Assembly: GCA_032690845.1 (NCBI GenBank)
Contig: CM064426.1
Span: 66,266,403-66,330,402, forward strand
Source: Eleusine coracana subsp. coracana
Taxonomy: Eukaryota; Streptophyta; Magnoliopsida; Poales; Poaceae
DNA length: 64,000 bases
Reading direction: 5' to 3'
Made by a program: the position numbers and the translations under genes. Below are positions 36,501-48,057 of this stretch, piece after piece (within the stretch, counting starts at the first letter, position 1; each line of letters starts with the position of its first letter). Under the pieces are notes generated by a model. That model did not search any database and was not told where the DNA came from. It saw only the letters and a list, made by a program, of their open reading frames with translations.

Positions 36501-37395
36501 TGTACTCGGGATCGATGGCCCCGGATCGACTTTATAGCAATCTTGTGAACGGTGGCCATACGTGTTCTTAAATGATGCGTATGTCGTGTGTTTGGGTTTT
36601 CCCTGCAGGATGTAAATCAATTCGAATTACTGTCCCTCGCGGTTATGAGTACCTCTTGTTCGAGCAGCGACAATGATGTGTTAAGTAGTAAAGTTGTGAT
36701 TAAGTTTCTGAAATTTACTTATGCTATGGATACATGTTGCTATGATGTATTGCTCTTTAGCTATATTCATGTCTTAGCAGCTAGCTAGACTCACCGTAGC
36801 TGGGTTCTACAATAAGCAAAGTAAAATCTTGTTTAAGGAAATTGAAAGTGCAGCATAGAACTAATAGGAGCTTTTTAGGCAATTGTCAAATAAACCCGGT
36901 CAGCCCCCTGCATGCTAGGAGTCGGTTTTAGTAAACCTTTTGATGGGTAAGTCTTGCGGAGTATGTTAGATACTCAGGCTTTACGTTGATGTTGTTTTTC
37001 AGGTTTTCCTCAAGCGACCTATTGTAATTGTTATAATAAGGTTGTGTGGGAAGGCGAGGAGCCTCAGAACTGGACCATCGAATGGGTCCCCAGTTCTCCT
37101 AACCTGGATGAGTGAGCCATCGCCATAGGGCCGGCATGGTTCACGTAGGACTAAACGTCGTATTTTGTCGTTTCACCGCTTCCGCAAATTTGTATAATAT
37201 GTACTAAGGACATATGTATTCAGATCTGAACTTAATTATATTTTACCTCTAGACTTGTAATATTATGCACCTAAGTGATGTAATGTTGTAAATGATGAAT
37301 GTTCATGTGTGAGTGCTGTGTTTGGTTACTTCGTTAACCATCTCCCGAGGCGATCATGTACGACATACTCTACTTTTCGGAGTAGGGTTGTCACA
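33530..37395 (+). repeat. 5' LTR of the Tekay/Del-type element
   Basis: 3866 bp, starting TGTGACATCCCATGTCAC and ending AGTAGGGTTGTCACA. It contains a GC- and CT-rich block at about 33940-34850 and AT-rich flanks. It is collinear with the 3' LTR but lacks about 22 bp present near 44160, and has a shorter C run (9 at 34511). Open frames in the GC-rich block are not supported as genes. Confidence 0.92.
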
Positions 37396-37397
37396 GC

Positions 37398-37409
37398 TGG
37401 TATCAGAGC
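37398..37409 (+). other. Primer binding site, initiator methionine tRNA type
   Basis: TGGTATCAGAGC lies two bases after the 5' LTR. It is the standard complement of the 3' end of initiator methionine tRNA used to prime minus-strand synthesis. Confidence 0.9.
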
Positions 37410-38555
37410 CGTCTCGGGATAAGCTACACACAAATGAGCATTTTAAAACGTAAACAAACCATTTTTACGCGTTACGGTGAGGTACGAACTAGTAGTGCCC
37501 ATATAAGAGTCTTGTAGGTGGCAAAGCTAAGCCCGGGTTATGTTTGTTTAAATTACTTGTAACTACGGATTCTTTAATGAAGGTATGTCTTTGTGCACGG
37601 ATCGGTTGCGCTGTAAATACCGATCGCCTTCCGGGTGGGAAAAAACCTGGGCTTTGATTGATGCGCAGACTGAATACGCTTAAACGTCGGCTGCCTTCCG
37701 GGTGGGCGAATAGCTGGGCATAAACTGTCATTGTTATTTTGGCTTGTTTCTTTTGAATTTGATATATTGTTTCTGAAATGGATCTCTTGCAGGTACACTA
37801 ACCACGTGTAGTTCGCTTAGAAGCGTGTGAGAGGTGTGTGTGCCACTGAAAAGATCGAGTTATATAATCGGTCAAGTTTTCTTTTGTGAGGATGTAGGAA
37901 ATCGTCATATTGAGCATTGACATCCATGCACATCATATGCATTAAACTTTACCAAAACCTGTAAAAATGTCATTGATACTGTGAACATGCAAAATGACTA
38001 AGTTTTGGACGAAATTGAACCCCTTTTGCACCTAAACCAGAAATTTGAACCTAACCGGTAAGTGTTCCACCTTACGAGAAAAGTCAGTTTCACTAAAACG
38101 AGCATAACTTTCTCAGTTTTAATTCAATGGAAGTGAGTAAGTACTCGTTGGAAAGCTGATGTTTTTCTCTACATGTTTGGTTTAGGAAGTTTGTCTTGGA
38201 AAAATCTGGAACTAGGTCGAATATTGCAAAAACTGAAGCCTTTTTCTAGAAATCAGAAACTGCCTCATTTCTGTCCCCTGTCTTTGGATGATCATAACTC
38301 CTATAGACTTTATTGGATGGATATGTGTGAGTATGCGTTGGAAATATGAAGAAATTATCTACAACAATTGTAAAACATAAAAATTTTAAGGTTGTCTAGA
38401 AACTAAGCGTTTTTGCCCGTTACTGTGGTTCACTCCGTCGACCGCAGAAATTCGTCGTTACCGATCATTGAACGGATCGGGAACCTCGTGTCTTTTCTTT
38501 TACCAATCATCCCTTATGCTATTTTGAGCATGTGTGCTTAGTGGAATATTAAGTT
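37410..38555. other. Long untranslated leader of the Tekay/Del-type element
   Basis: About 1.1 kb between the primer site and the first internal ORF have no coding frame. There is a short repeat (CGCCTTCCGGGTGGG near 37625 and TGCCTTCCGGGTGGG near 37691). The leader ends in TTATTCTGGCAG directly before the ATG at 38589. Confidence 0.6.
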
Positions 38556-38588
38556 TTGACTCACCCTTGCAAAACTTTATTCTGGCAG

Positions 38589-39221
38589 ATGGATGATGGC
38601 AAGCGCATGTTGGACCCGGAGTACCTTGCCACTCGCGTCCTCGAGTTGGAGCGAGAGCGCGAGGTGCTGCAGTCCACGCTTGTTGCCCGTGATGTCCAGC
38701 TCGTAGAGCGTGACGCTAAGGTTGCAGCCCTTGTGGGCAAGCTGCAAACTAGCGAGTTGGAGCGGACCGACCTTTTCGAGCAGCTCCATGATGCTCGGCT
38801 CATCATCGAGGATGATGCAAGCGGCGTGTTGCAGGAGCAGCTGCACCAACGCAACGCCCAGCTCACCGCTGCCCAAGGAGAGATTTACTCTCTTCATGGT
38901 CAGGTTACCACTCTCTTGGAGGAGCAAGGCGAGCTGCAGGCCCAACACGTAGAAGCTCAAGATGAGCGTGATGTCATGGAAGGGAACCTCAACGACGCTC
39001 ACACGATCATCGCACAGCAAGAGCAGCTCATTGGACAGCTCCAAGCTGCTAATGCCAGGCTGAACGCCATCCTTAACAATGAGCCACCCATCCTACTCAC
39101 GGTGATTCCCCCCGATGACGCCGATCTGAGTGAGAACGGTGATTCCGGCACCGACTTCGAAGCACCCACGGGACCAGCAGCTATGGACGTGGAGTCCGAT
39201 GGTGATAGCCACGCCGGGTGA
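38589..39221 (+). CDS. Extra coiled-coil ORF upstream of gag
   Basis: An intact frame of 210 aa starts at MDDGKRMLDPEYLATRVLEL and is almost wholly heptad-like (LEREREVLQS, KVAALVGKLQ, RNAQLTAAQGEI, IIAQQEQLIGQLQAANARL). It ends in an acidic, Pro-rich tail (DDADLSENGDSGTDF). It lies between primer site and gag in the sense orientation. Some grass Gypsy elements are known to carry an additional ORF here. Its function is not established; a structural or RNA-binding accessory role is a guess. Unlike gag and pol it has no stop or frameshift. The ATG directly follows CAG, so it may be reached by splicing. Confidence 0.7.
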   Translation: MDDGKRMLDPEYLATRVLELEREREVLQSTLVARDVQLVERDAKVAALVGKLQTSELERTDLFEQLHDARLIIEDDASGVLQEQLHQRNAQLTAAQGEIYSLHGQVTTLLEEQGELQAQHVEAQDERDVMEGNLNDAHTIIAQQEQLIGQLQAANARLNAILNNEPPILLTVIPPDDADLSENGDSGTDFEAPTGPAAMDVESDGDSHAG

Positions 39222-39587
39222 CCGAGTAGCCTTACGTACGTAGGGTGAAATCTCGTGAGACATCGTAGTCATGTGTACATAGTGTGGTAGTGTTATGCTA
39301 AGTTGTAACCTAAGCTCTCCGAGATCGTAGGGTGTAGTGTTCCGAGTGATGTAACCGAAGACTTGCTATGGATCGAAAGTTGCATCACATGTATCTATGG
39401 CTTTATCATGAGTATGTTGCTTATGGTGTGTAAATTATGGAATTTAAGTTATCTCTTATGTCCGCACCATTTAATTGTCTAGCATTTCAATTTGAGCAAT
39501 CTGAAATTTTATTTCGTCACCATATTGTAGCCTTGTTATCATGTTGTCTCATATGATGATCGGGCTAACATATTGTTCATATGTCAG

Positions 39588-41060
39588 ATGGTGCAAACTC
39601 GCCGTGGTGGAGAGAACGTCGGTGATGCTCCCGGCACCTCGAATGTTGGCGGAACTAGGCCGCTGCCCAACGCGCCACCTCTGACGGCTATGGAGCAGCT
39701 CATCCACAATCAGAACGAGATGTTCTGCATGTTCATGGAGAACATGAACCGTCAGGGAGCTCACGGACCACCACCACAGCAGCAGCGGGAATCCTCTTAC
39801 GCCGACTTCTGGGCGACTCACCCGCCCACCTTCGGAGAAGCCGGTGATCCTTTGGAAGCGGACAACTTCATTCGCACGTTGGAGTCGAAGTTTGCACTCC
39901 TCCACTGCACCGAGCAGCAGAAGCCCCTCTTCGCCGCGCAGCAGCTCCGTGGCTCCACAAGTGCTTGGTGGGCTAGCTTCACCACTCTCGCCACGGGTCA
40001 CCAAGTTACATGGGCGGAGTTCTGCACTGCTTTCCGTGCACACCACATACCCGCTGGACTTATGAAGTGCAAGTTGTAGGAGTTCCTCAACTTGAAGCAA
40101 GGCTCCGGAACCGTGCAAGAGTATGCATGAAAGTTCAACTACCTGGCCCAGTACGCGTCGTATCACGCCGATGCGGACGAGAAAAAGAAAGACTGCTTTC
40201 GTTCGGGACTTACCCCGAAGTTGCAAGACCGTTTGGCGCAAGTCACCGCCGACACATTCAATGACTTGATGAGTGCCGCCATTGTGCAAGAAGATGCCAT
40301 CCGTGCCAATCAAGAGGACAAGAAGAGGAAACATGCTATGGGAAGTTCATCCGGCTCCGCACCGCCCAAGTACAAGCTAGCAATCACTTCCCTGACCGGA
40401 CAGAAATTCCAGGCTGCGATACCGTCGGGAGGAGGACCTCGCCTGTCATTCTCGCAACATCACTCGCGATTCCATGGGGGAAACCAGCAGCAATCTTCTG
40501 GGTCTCGCCCACCGCAGCAAAGCAATCAAGTGGTGAAGACCAACTCCTCACAGCCGTGCTACAATTGTGGCCGCACCGGTCACTTTGCTAAGGAATGTCG
40601 GTTCCCGAAGCGCAACCCGAGCAACAACAACAACTCCAACACTTCCGGGAACAACAACAACAACCACAACAGCGGCAACAACAATAATGACAGCAATGGG
40701 AGTCGTCCTCAGTCGTCTACCCCCACTCACAAGAATGGCCGAGTCAACTATACCACGGTCGAAGAGACCCAAGCTGGAGAACCCGTTCTCGCAGGTATGT
40801 TCTCGATCAACCAACATGCTGCTATGGTTCTTTTTAATTTAGGAGCAACACATGATTTCATTAGTCAAGCATGTGCAAATCATCTAAAAATTACCCCCAC
40901 CAATATGGGAACCCCGTACGTTATTACGTCTCTCGGTGGAAAAATAAGGGCTCGTCTTGAGTTAAGGAAAGTGCCACTTAAGCTAGCCAACAACATATAT
41001 CCCACTTCCCTAATCATCTTAAACGGCCAAAGCATCGACATAATTCTCGGTATGATATGA
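39588..41060 (+). pseudogene. gag and protease, with two in-frame stops and a mutated active site
   Basis: The frame starts MVQTRRGGENVGDAPGTS and contains a gag capsid region (SFWATHPPTF-like start, then LEADNFIRTLESKF). TAG at 40077-40079 and TGA at 40128-40130 interrupt it. The same frame then continues to a CCHC knuckle (CYNCGRTGHFAKEC, 40557-40598), Asn/Ser-rich linker and retropepsin. At the protease active site the expected Asp-Ser/Thr-Gly-Ala reads Asn-Leu-Gly-Ala (codons 40836-40847), so the catalytic aspartate is lost. The frame ends at 41058-41060 because of a small deletion, and pol continues in another frame. Confidence 0.85.
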
Positions 41061-42278
41061 CTAGTCACAAAGCTGTATTGCACCTTGAGGACCGAGAAGT
41101 CCATTTGAACTCACCATTACACAGCCCTTCTATTCTCCGATTGCCGTATCCCAAGTCGTCCACCTCTCAAGTATGCCATGTGGAAGGAAAGGAGCTAGCA
41201 AATATTCCAGTGGTTTGTGATTTTCCCGACGTCTTTCCAGACGATTTGTCGGGCATGCCTCCGGACAGGGATGTTGAGTTTAAGATTGAACTCGTACCCG
41301 GTACGGCGCCTATCGCTCGTAGGCCGTACAAAATTGGTCCTAATGAATTAGCGGAGTTGAAAGACCAGTTACAAGAGCTTATGGACAAGGGATATATCCG
41401 ACCAAGTTCATCTTCCTGGGGTTGTCCCGTTCTCTTTGTGAAGAAGAAAGACAAAACCCTACGCCTATGTGTCGACTATAGACCGTTAAACGCGGTAACC
41501 ATCAAGAACAAGTACCCTCTACCTTGAATCGATATCCTTTTGATCAGCTAGTAGGTGCTAAAGTCTTCTCCAAGATTGATCTCCGATCCGGTTACCATCA
41601 AATAAAAATCTGACCGAAGATATTCCAAAAACAGCATTCTCCACCCGATATGGTCTTTTCGAATATCTTGTCATGTCTTTCGGTCTCACCAATGCTCCAG
41701 CCCATTTCATGTATTTGATGAATTCCGTATTCATGCCCGAGTTGGATAAGTTCGTAGTGGTATTCATTGATGATATTCTGATATACTCTAAGTCCGAAGA
41801 AGAACACGCCGAACACCTTCGCATTGTTCTACAACGACTCCGAGATCACCAACTTTACGCCAAATTTAGTAAATGTGAATTTTGGCTAAAGCAAGTTCCA
41901 TTCTTGGGCCACATCATATCAGCAGAAGGAGTAGCCGTGGACCCTAGCAAAGTAGAGGATGTGCTGAATTGGAAGGCTCCGAAATCGGTTAGACAAATTC
42001 GTAGTTTCCTTGGTCTTGCCGGTTATTATCGGAAATTCATTCCCAACTTCTCAAGTATTGCCAAGCCGATGACCAAGCTGCTGGAAAAAGATTCTAAGTT
42101 CAAGTGGAGTAGTGCATGTGAAGAAGCTTTTCAGTCGCTCAAGAAGCATCTGACAACCGCTCCGGTTTTAGCTCAACCCGATATCACCAAACCATTCGAT
42201 GTTTATTGCGATGCCTCCGGCACCGGATTGGGTTGTGTGCTTATGCAAGAAGGTCGTGTCATTGCCTATGCCTCATGA
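41057..42278 (+). pseudogene. Reverse transcriptase, broken into pieces
   Basis: The first piece (41057-41527) has DVFPDDLSGMPPDRDVEFKI, the YIRPSSSSWGCPVLFVKKKD fingers motif and LCVDYRPLN. TGA at 41525-41527, a base loss near 41540, TGA at 41611-41613 and another base loss near 41618 break the palm. The second piece (41673-42278) has MSFGLTNAPAHFMYLMN, the catalytic FIDDILIYSK, the FLGHIISAEG connection and the beginning of RNase H (DVYCDASGTGLGCVLMQ). TGA at 42276-42278 follows YAS. Most stops sit where the family has arginine, consistent with CGA to TGA change. Confidence 0.88.
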
Positions 42279-43832
42279 CAGCTCCGGAAGCACGAGCAAA
42301 ATTATCCAACTCATGACTTAGAATTGGCCTCCGTTGTTCTAGACTTGAAAACTTGGCGCCACTACCTGCTCGGTAATCTTGTCAACCTCTACACCGACCA
42401 CAAAAGTCTCAAATATATCTTCACTCAACAAGAACTGAATATGCGGCAACGTAGATGGTTGGAACTGATCAAGGATTATGAGTTGGAAATTCATTATCAC
42501 CCCGGAAAAGCAAACGTGGTTGCCAACGCCTTGAGTCGAAGGGACCAATGCAATCACGCAATTGTTTGCTCTATGGAAGCTCGCCCGATTTCAGATCCGA
42601 GCGAACCAAGTCTTCGTGTCATTCCACACGGATCCTTATATAATTTGGCTCTCATTCCTACTCTTCGGGAAGAAATCGTGGAAGCCCAGAAGCAGGACAA
42701 AGGAATGGAGTATATCCGCCAGAAAATCGGGAAGGAAGAAGCTACATGTTTCCGACAAGATGAAGATGGAGTACTTTGGTTCAACAATCGCCTTGTTGTT
42801 CCGAAGAATGAGGAGCTAAGAAAGAAAATTTTGGATGAGGCTCACTTGTCCAAATACTCCATACACCCCGGCAGCAACAAAATGTATCACAGGTTAAGGG
42901 AAAAGTTTTGGTGTACACGCATGAAACGAGAGGTTGCTCGTTATGTCTCCGAATGTGACACTTGCCAATGTGTGATGGCCGATCATTTGAGAACAGCCGG
43001 TCTTTTACACCCATTGAAAATCCCCGCTTGGAAATGGGAAGACATTGCGATGGACTTCATCGTTGGACTAACCCTCACACCCAAGAAGCACGATTCCATA
43101 TGGGTTATTGTGGATGGGTTGACCAAATCTGCTCATTTTATCCCCGTGCATACAACCTACTCTACTAGGCAATATGCCGAGCTCTACATTGTGCGGATTC
43201 TATGCTCGCACGGTGTGCCTAAGACGATCATCTCTGATCGAGGTCCCCAATTTATTGCTCGTTTTTGGGAGCAATTGCACGCTTGTCTTGGCACCACTCT
43301 CATCCGCAGTTCCGCTTATCATCCACAAACCGATGGACAAACCGAGAGGCTAAACCAATATCTGGAGGATTTATTAAGAGCTTGTGTTCTAGACAATCGT
43401 GGAAATTGGGAATCTTGCCTTCCGTTCGCTGAATTCTCCTACAACAACAGCTATCAAGAAAGTTTGGGAATGTCGCCATTTGAAGCCTTGTACGGTCACT
43501 CGTGTCGAACCCCGCTGAATTGGCCAGAGTCGGGAGAAAGAATTACTTTCGGTCCCGATCTGGTCACACAAGCCGAAGAGAAGGTGCGACAAATCCAAGC
43601 TAACATGAAGGCCGCACAATCCGGCCAAATAAGTTACTCTAATAAAAGGAGACGTCCATTGGAGTTCGAAAGGGGAGATCATGTCTATCTTCGGGTTTCT
43701 CCCAACAAAGGTGTATCTCGTTTCGGAATCAAAGGGAAATTAGCACCCCGCTATATCGGACCTTTTCCGATCACGGAAAAGCAAAGCGGGTACACAACGT
43801 CTTCCATGTCTCCCAACTCAAGAGATGTTTGA
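42279..43832 (+). pseudogene. RNase H end and integrase
   Basis: This frame follows the TGA at 42278. It contains the RNase H end (YTDHKSLKYIFTQQELNMRQ, HYHPGKANVVANALSR) and an integrase with an HHCC zinc region (SIHPGSNKMYHRL, CDTCQCVMADH). The catalytic Asp, Asp and Glu are present in MDFIVGL, IISDRGPQF and TDGQTERLNQ. After SRFGIKGKLAPRYIGPFPI the frame is lost near 43794 by what looks like a small internal deletion. Confidence 0.88.
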
Positions 43833-44062
43833 AGCCTCCGATCGACGTGGTTATCTCTGACACCGAGCAATTAGAAGAAGACCTCTCCTACCCCGAATGC
43901 CCCGTTCGAATCATCGATCAAAAGGACCGAGTAACTTGCAGCCGCACTATCACCTTCCACAAGGTGCAATGGAGTAACCATACTGAAGAGGAAGCCACAT
44001 GGGAACAAGAGGAGTTTCTGAAGGCCAACTTTTCGGAATTTTTGGCCTCACAAAACAGGTAA
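43829..44062 (+). pseudogene. Integrase C-terminal chromodomain
   Basis: In the frame after the break near 43794, YPECPVRIIDQKDRVTC is followed by VQWSNHTEEEATWEQEEFLK and ends SEFLASQNR. This is the chromodomain form found in Tekay/Del chromoviruses, which in related elements contacts histone marks and directs integration. The aromatic positions appear only partly conserved. It defines the lineage and marks the end of the polyprotein. Confidence 0.8.
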
Positions 44063-44119
44063 CCATCCGCACCCCTCCCTCTTGTTTGATTCTTTTACAA
44101 ATCTTGGGACGAGATTTCC

Positions 44120-44134
44120 TTAAGGGGGGTGTGC
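44120..44134 (+). other. Polypurine tract before the 3' LTR
   Basis: TTAAGGGGGGTGTGC ends directly at the 3' LTR start TGTGACATCCC (44135). A purine run at this place primes plus-strand synthesis. Confidence 0.75.
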
Positions 44135-47100
44135 TGTGACATCCCATGTCACAAAAATGAAGTTAACTAAACCTAAAATCAATTAAGGACTAAGCAAAAG
44201 TATAATTAATCCATGTGCCAAAGAATAAAAAGAGGAAACCTATTTAATTAAATTCCAGAATATTCAAATATGGGTCATCCACAAACATTTCCAAAACCCA
44301 TGGAAGTACCCCCAATGTTTTTGCATATTCTGAATGGCCACATTGAAAGAGAATTTTGAGAATTTTTCCAGAATTTTTGGTAACCATTTAATACCCTTAC
44401 AAATTCCCCCAAAGTCACAAAGTTGTATTTCGGGTTTGGAATTTTTATGATTTATCAAAGCAGATTTAGCTGGTGCACCCAAAAGCAAAGATGGAGTACA
44501 CGTTTTCCTGAGCCCACACAAAACTTTGTGTCCGATTTGGAATAGGGGAACATGGCGAAATGGAGCAAACCCGAGTCAGGGTCCAGGGTCAAAAACCAGG
44601 TCAAGCTTCCTCACCCCCTGGCCAATTCCAACCCGACACCGGGTTGTACCCGAACACTGTCGCCACCGCCATTTCCTGTCGCCCCACTTCGGCCACTGCT
44701 TCGCCAACTCCCTCCCCTGTGCCACAGGCCTGAATTGAAGCCGCTTCCCCGTCGGCAGCCATCCCCTGGCCGACAGCGCAGCTTCCTCCCGTCCTCGGCT
44801 CTCTCTCTGATCCCTCTCTCTCTCTGCCGTCGATCGCCAGATAAGAGCAGTGGCTCACTTGGTCCTCATTCCTCTCCCTCGCTCAGCTCGCAACTGGCCT
44901 CACACACCCCAGAGCACCCCCCCAAGCGTCGCCACCCCTTTCTTCCTCTTCCTCCCCGGCAAAGCCCGAGCCCGCCCTATTTCTGCCCGCCATGGCCGCC
45001 ACCGCGCAGAGCTTTGCCAAGGCAACTTCTCCACCCCCCTTTCTTCGCAAATCGACGTGCAAGGACCCCACTCCCCTTCCCTCTGATTCCCTCACTCCCC
45101 TGTGCAGTGCCCTCGCCGGAATTTGCGAAGCCGGAGTCGCCGCTGCCAGGATCTGACCCCCCCCCCCCCCCCCCCCCCCCCCCGCCGACGAGAACCCCCC
45201 TCCGGCCTTCCCCCTCGACGAGTTCCTCGACGCCGACCATCCCCGGACCACCGCGAAGCTCGTCGACCGAACCCCAGCCTCCCTCTCCCTCAGCACTGTC
45301 GCGTGGACCTCGCCGGAGTTGCCTCTGCCGCCGCGCGTCGTCGCGGGACACCTCCGGTGAGACCCTCTCCCTTCCGACCCCCTCCACGAGATCCCCTCGG
45401 CATGGACATCATGCGAGTAGCTCGCGAGCCCCGGCCATGCCGCCGATCGGCCGCTGAGCCGAGCTCGCTGTCGCCGGCCGCCGAGCAGGTGTGCGCGCGC
45501 GCCTAGAAAAATTTGAACCCAGTGGCAAATCTGTAAATAACAGTGAACTTTGAATAAACTTTAAAATTCAATATCCGAGAAATACAAGGCCAAAAATTGT
45601 GAAATTAATTTTATTCAACTCCTAAAATCTTGCTCTACCAGAAAAACAGGATCAAGTCCAAGTTTATTTAGTAAATTAATTTACTTAATCCATCAAAGTC
45701 ACAACCCTAATTTGCTTAATAAATTCATAAGTAATTATGTGTAAATGGTAAATTCATGAAATTTGCTCAGTAAGCTTTTCAGGGAATCCTTAAACTTTCT
45801 ACAAAGGCACATTTCCATTTACATGCATATTTTTAGTATTATTGCATAAATCCTCATTTTCAGTAATTGAATTTATGTAAATTATTGGCTAGGAATTTAA
45901 TTATGAAATTTGGCATTCCTGTTCCTCATGCACTTGTACACTTACCAAAAATGCCATGAAAAATTTGAAGTTACCTAAGTACAAATTTGCTATCAAAATT
46001 GATCATTTGCTAAGTAACTAGGAATTTCTTCATATAAATATTACTTTATGTGTGTTTTAAAGTTAAGTAGGAATAAATTAATTTCTGGAAGTCCATGGAA
46101 AATTACTCAGCTTCACATTAGAGTAGAAATTCTCATGTTTCAGTTCTATGCTTTGATTCTTGATTAACTATATGAGCTAGAACTAGTGATGAAATTAAAA
46201 ATGCCATGTCTAGGTATAGTGTTAGTTTGCACATGGTTACTTTAGCTAAGTGGCTCAAAAAATGAACTTTCTGAAATTTGACCCTAAGTACTACATTGTC
46301 ATATCCTCATCAGCATGTGAGGACATTTAATCAACATCTAGGCCATGCTCATGTTAAAGTAGACTTACACTAAGATTGTGATAATTACATGTTGCATTCT
46401 AGTAATTAGAAATTTGTTCCCTTCAAAAATTCAGTAGTTACCATGTCATACTTAGGTGTGCACACATTAATGAATAAATGATTAGTCATTAATTTTTATT
46501 TGCTGAGGAAGTGCCATGAATTGTCATGCCATGCATTCCATCTTTAGTTAAGGAAACTCCATGAAACCTTGTGTATTCCTTGGCATTAATGCATGCCCAT
46601 TCCATATAGGGATCGAGACCGAGGAGATCACACCGGACCAGCAAGGAGCTGAAGTGCACCTTGGTGAAGACGCTAACTACAATCACACCCAAGGCAAGCC
46701 CCGCTGCATAACCCAGTTTTGTCATTCGACTCCTTTTACTTTATCACAACTAGGAGTATTGTATTGTGTATTAAGTGTAGGACTTGGATAAAACACACTT
46801 GCATACTCCAGCAAGGACCTATGATTAGTATGTTAGTAAGCTTTTTCGTTAGTAAATGCTATGCTTAAACTAGTGGAGTCAACGGTAGGTTCTAGATTCA
46901 ACTATGGTTCAGTTGGATAATGAACTTGATAAAATGGAGCACCTATCGTTGTAACTCCACGGACAAGTATTGAACAGTACCAAGTACATACCTCTAATAT
47001 GGGAATTGGTAAACCTAGTAGCTTGGGCGCCGTATTGTTGGACGGCCATACTCATCGATCTAGAGGTGATGTGAACAGCACGGTGGTTGCACGGGTTTGA

Positions 47101-48057
47101 GGACCGCTGGAGAGTGCATGGGTTAAGCATCGGATACGAAGTATTGTATCACAGGGAGGACGTGTACTCGGGATCGATGGCCCCGGATCGACTTTATAGC
47201 AATCTTGTGAACGGTGGCCATACATGTTCTTAAATGATGCGTATGTCGTGTATTTGGGTTTTCCCTGCAGGATGTAAATCAATTCGAATTGCCGTCCCTC
47301 GCGGTTATGAGTACCTCTTGTTCGAGCAGCGACAATGATGTGTTAAGTAGTAAAGTTGTGGTTAAGTTTCTGAAATTTACTTATGCTATGGATACATGTT
47401 GCTATGATGTATTGCTCTTTAGCTATATTCATGTCTTAGCAGCTAGCTAGACTCACCGTAGCTGGGTTCTAAAATAAGCAAAGTAAAATCTTATTTAAGG
47501 AAATTGAAAGTGCAGCATAGAACTAATAGGAGCTTTTTATGCAATTGTCAAATAAACCCGGTCAGCCCCCTGCATGCTAGGAGTCGGTTTTAGTAAACCT
47601 TTTGACGGGTAAGTCTTGCGGAGTATGTTAGATACTCAGGCTTTGCGTTAATGTTGTTTTTCAGGTTTTCCTCAAGCGACCTATTGTAATTGTTGTAATA
47701 AAGTTGTGTGGGAAGGCGAGGAGCCTCAGAACTAGACCATCGAATGGGTCCCCAGTTCTCCTAACCTGGATGAGTGAGCCATCGCCATAGGGTCGGCATG
47801 GTTCACGTAGGATTAAACGTCGTATTTTGTCGTTTCATCGCTTCCGCAAATTTGTGTAATATGTACTAAGGACATATGTATTCAGATCTGAACTTAATTA
47901 TATTTTACCTCTGGACTTGTAATATTATACACCTAAGTGATGTAATGTTGTAAATGATGAATGTTCATGTGTGAATGCTGTGTATGGTTACTTTGTTAAC
48001 CATCTCCCGAGGTGATCCTGTACGACATACTCTACTTTTCGGAGTAGGGTTGTCACA
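44135..48057 (+). repeat. 3' LTR of the Tekay/Del-type element
   Basis: 3923 bp, collinear with 33530-37395. It has about 22 extra bases near 44160 and a 27-C run at 45157-45183 where the 5' LTR has 9. It ends AGTAGGGTTGTCACA at 48057, followed by the TCTGG target duplication. Confidence 0.92.
45157..45183 (+). repeat. Run of 27 cytosines in the 3' LTR
   Basis: An uninterrupted C run of 27 lies in the GC-rich block of the 3' LTR. The matching place in the 5' LTR (34511) has 9. It may be a real expansion or an assembly or sequencing artefact. The minus strand could form a G-quadruplex. Confidence 0.85.

Larger units (their letters stand above)
33530..48057 (+). mobile_element. Tekay/Del-type Ty3/Gypsy chromovirus, 14.5 kb, complete structure, inactive coding region
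   Basis: Two LTRs of about 3.9 kb begin TGTGACATCCC and end TTGTCACA. The 5-bp target duplication TCTGG lies at 33525-33529 and 48058-48062. Internally there are an initiator-methionine tRNA primer site (37398), an extra coiled-coil ORF, gag with a zinc knuckle, protease, reverse transcriptase, RNase H, integrase, a C-terminal chromodomain and a purine tract before the 3' LTR. Chromodomain, large LTRs and order place it in the Tekay/Del group. Coding frames are broken at several points. Over a sample of about 330 bp the LTRs differ at roughly 3-4 percent by eye. Confidence 0.93.

Noticed and set aside
44552..45506. Proline-rich open frames of up to 301 codons in the LTR
   Set aside because: They lie in the CT-rich LTR block, are low in complexity, differ between the two LTRs and match no retroelement protein.
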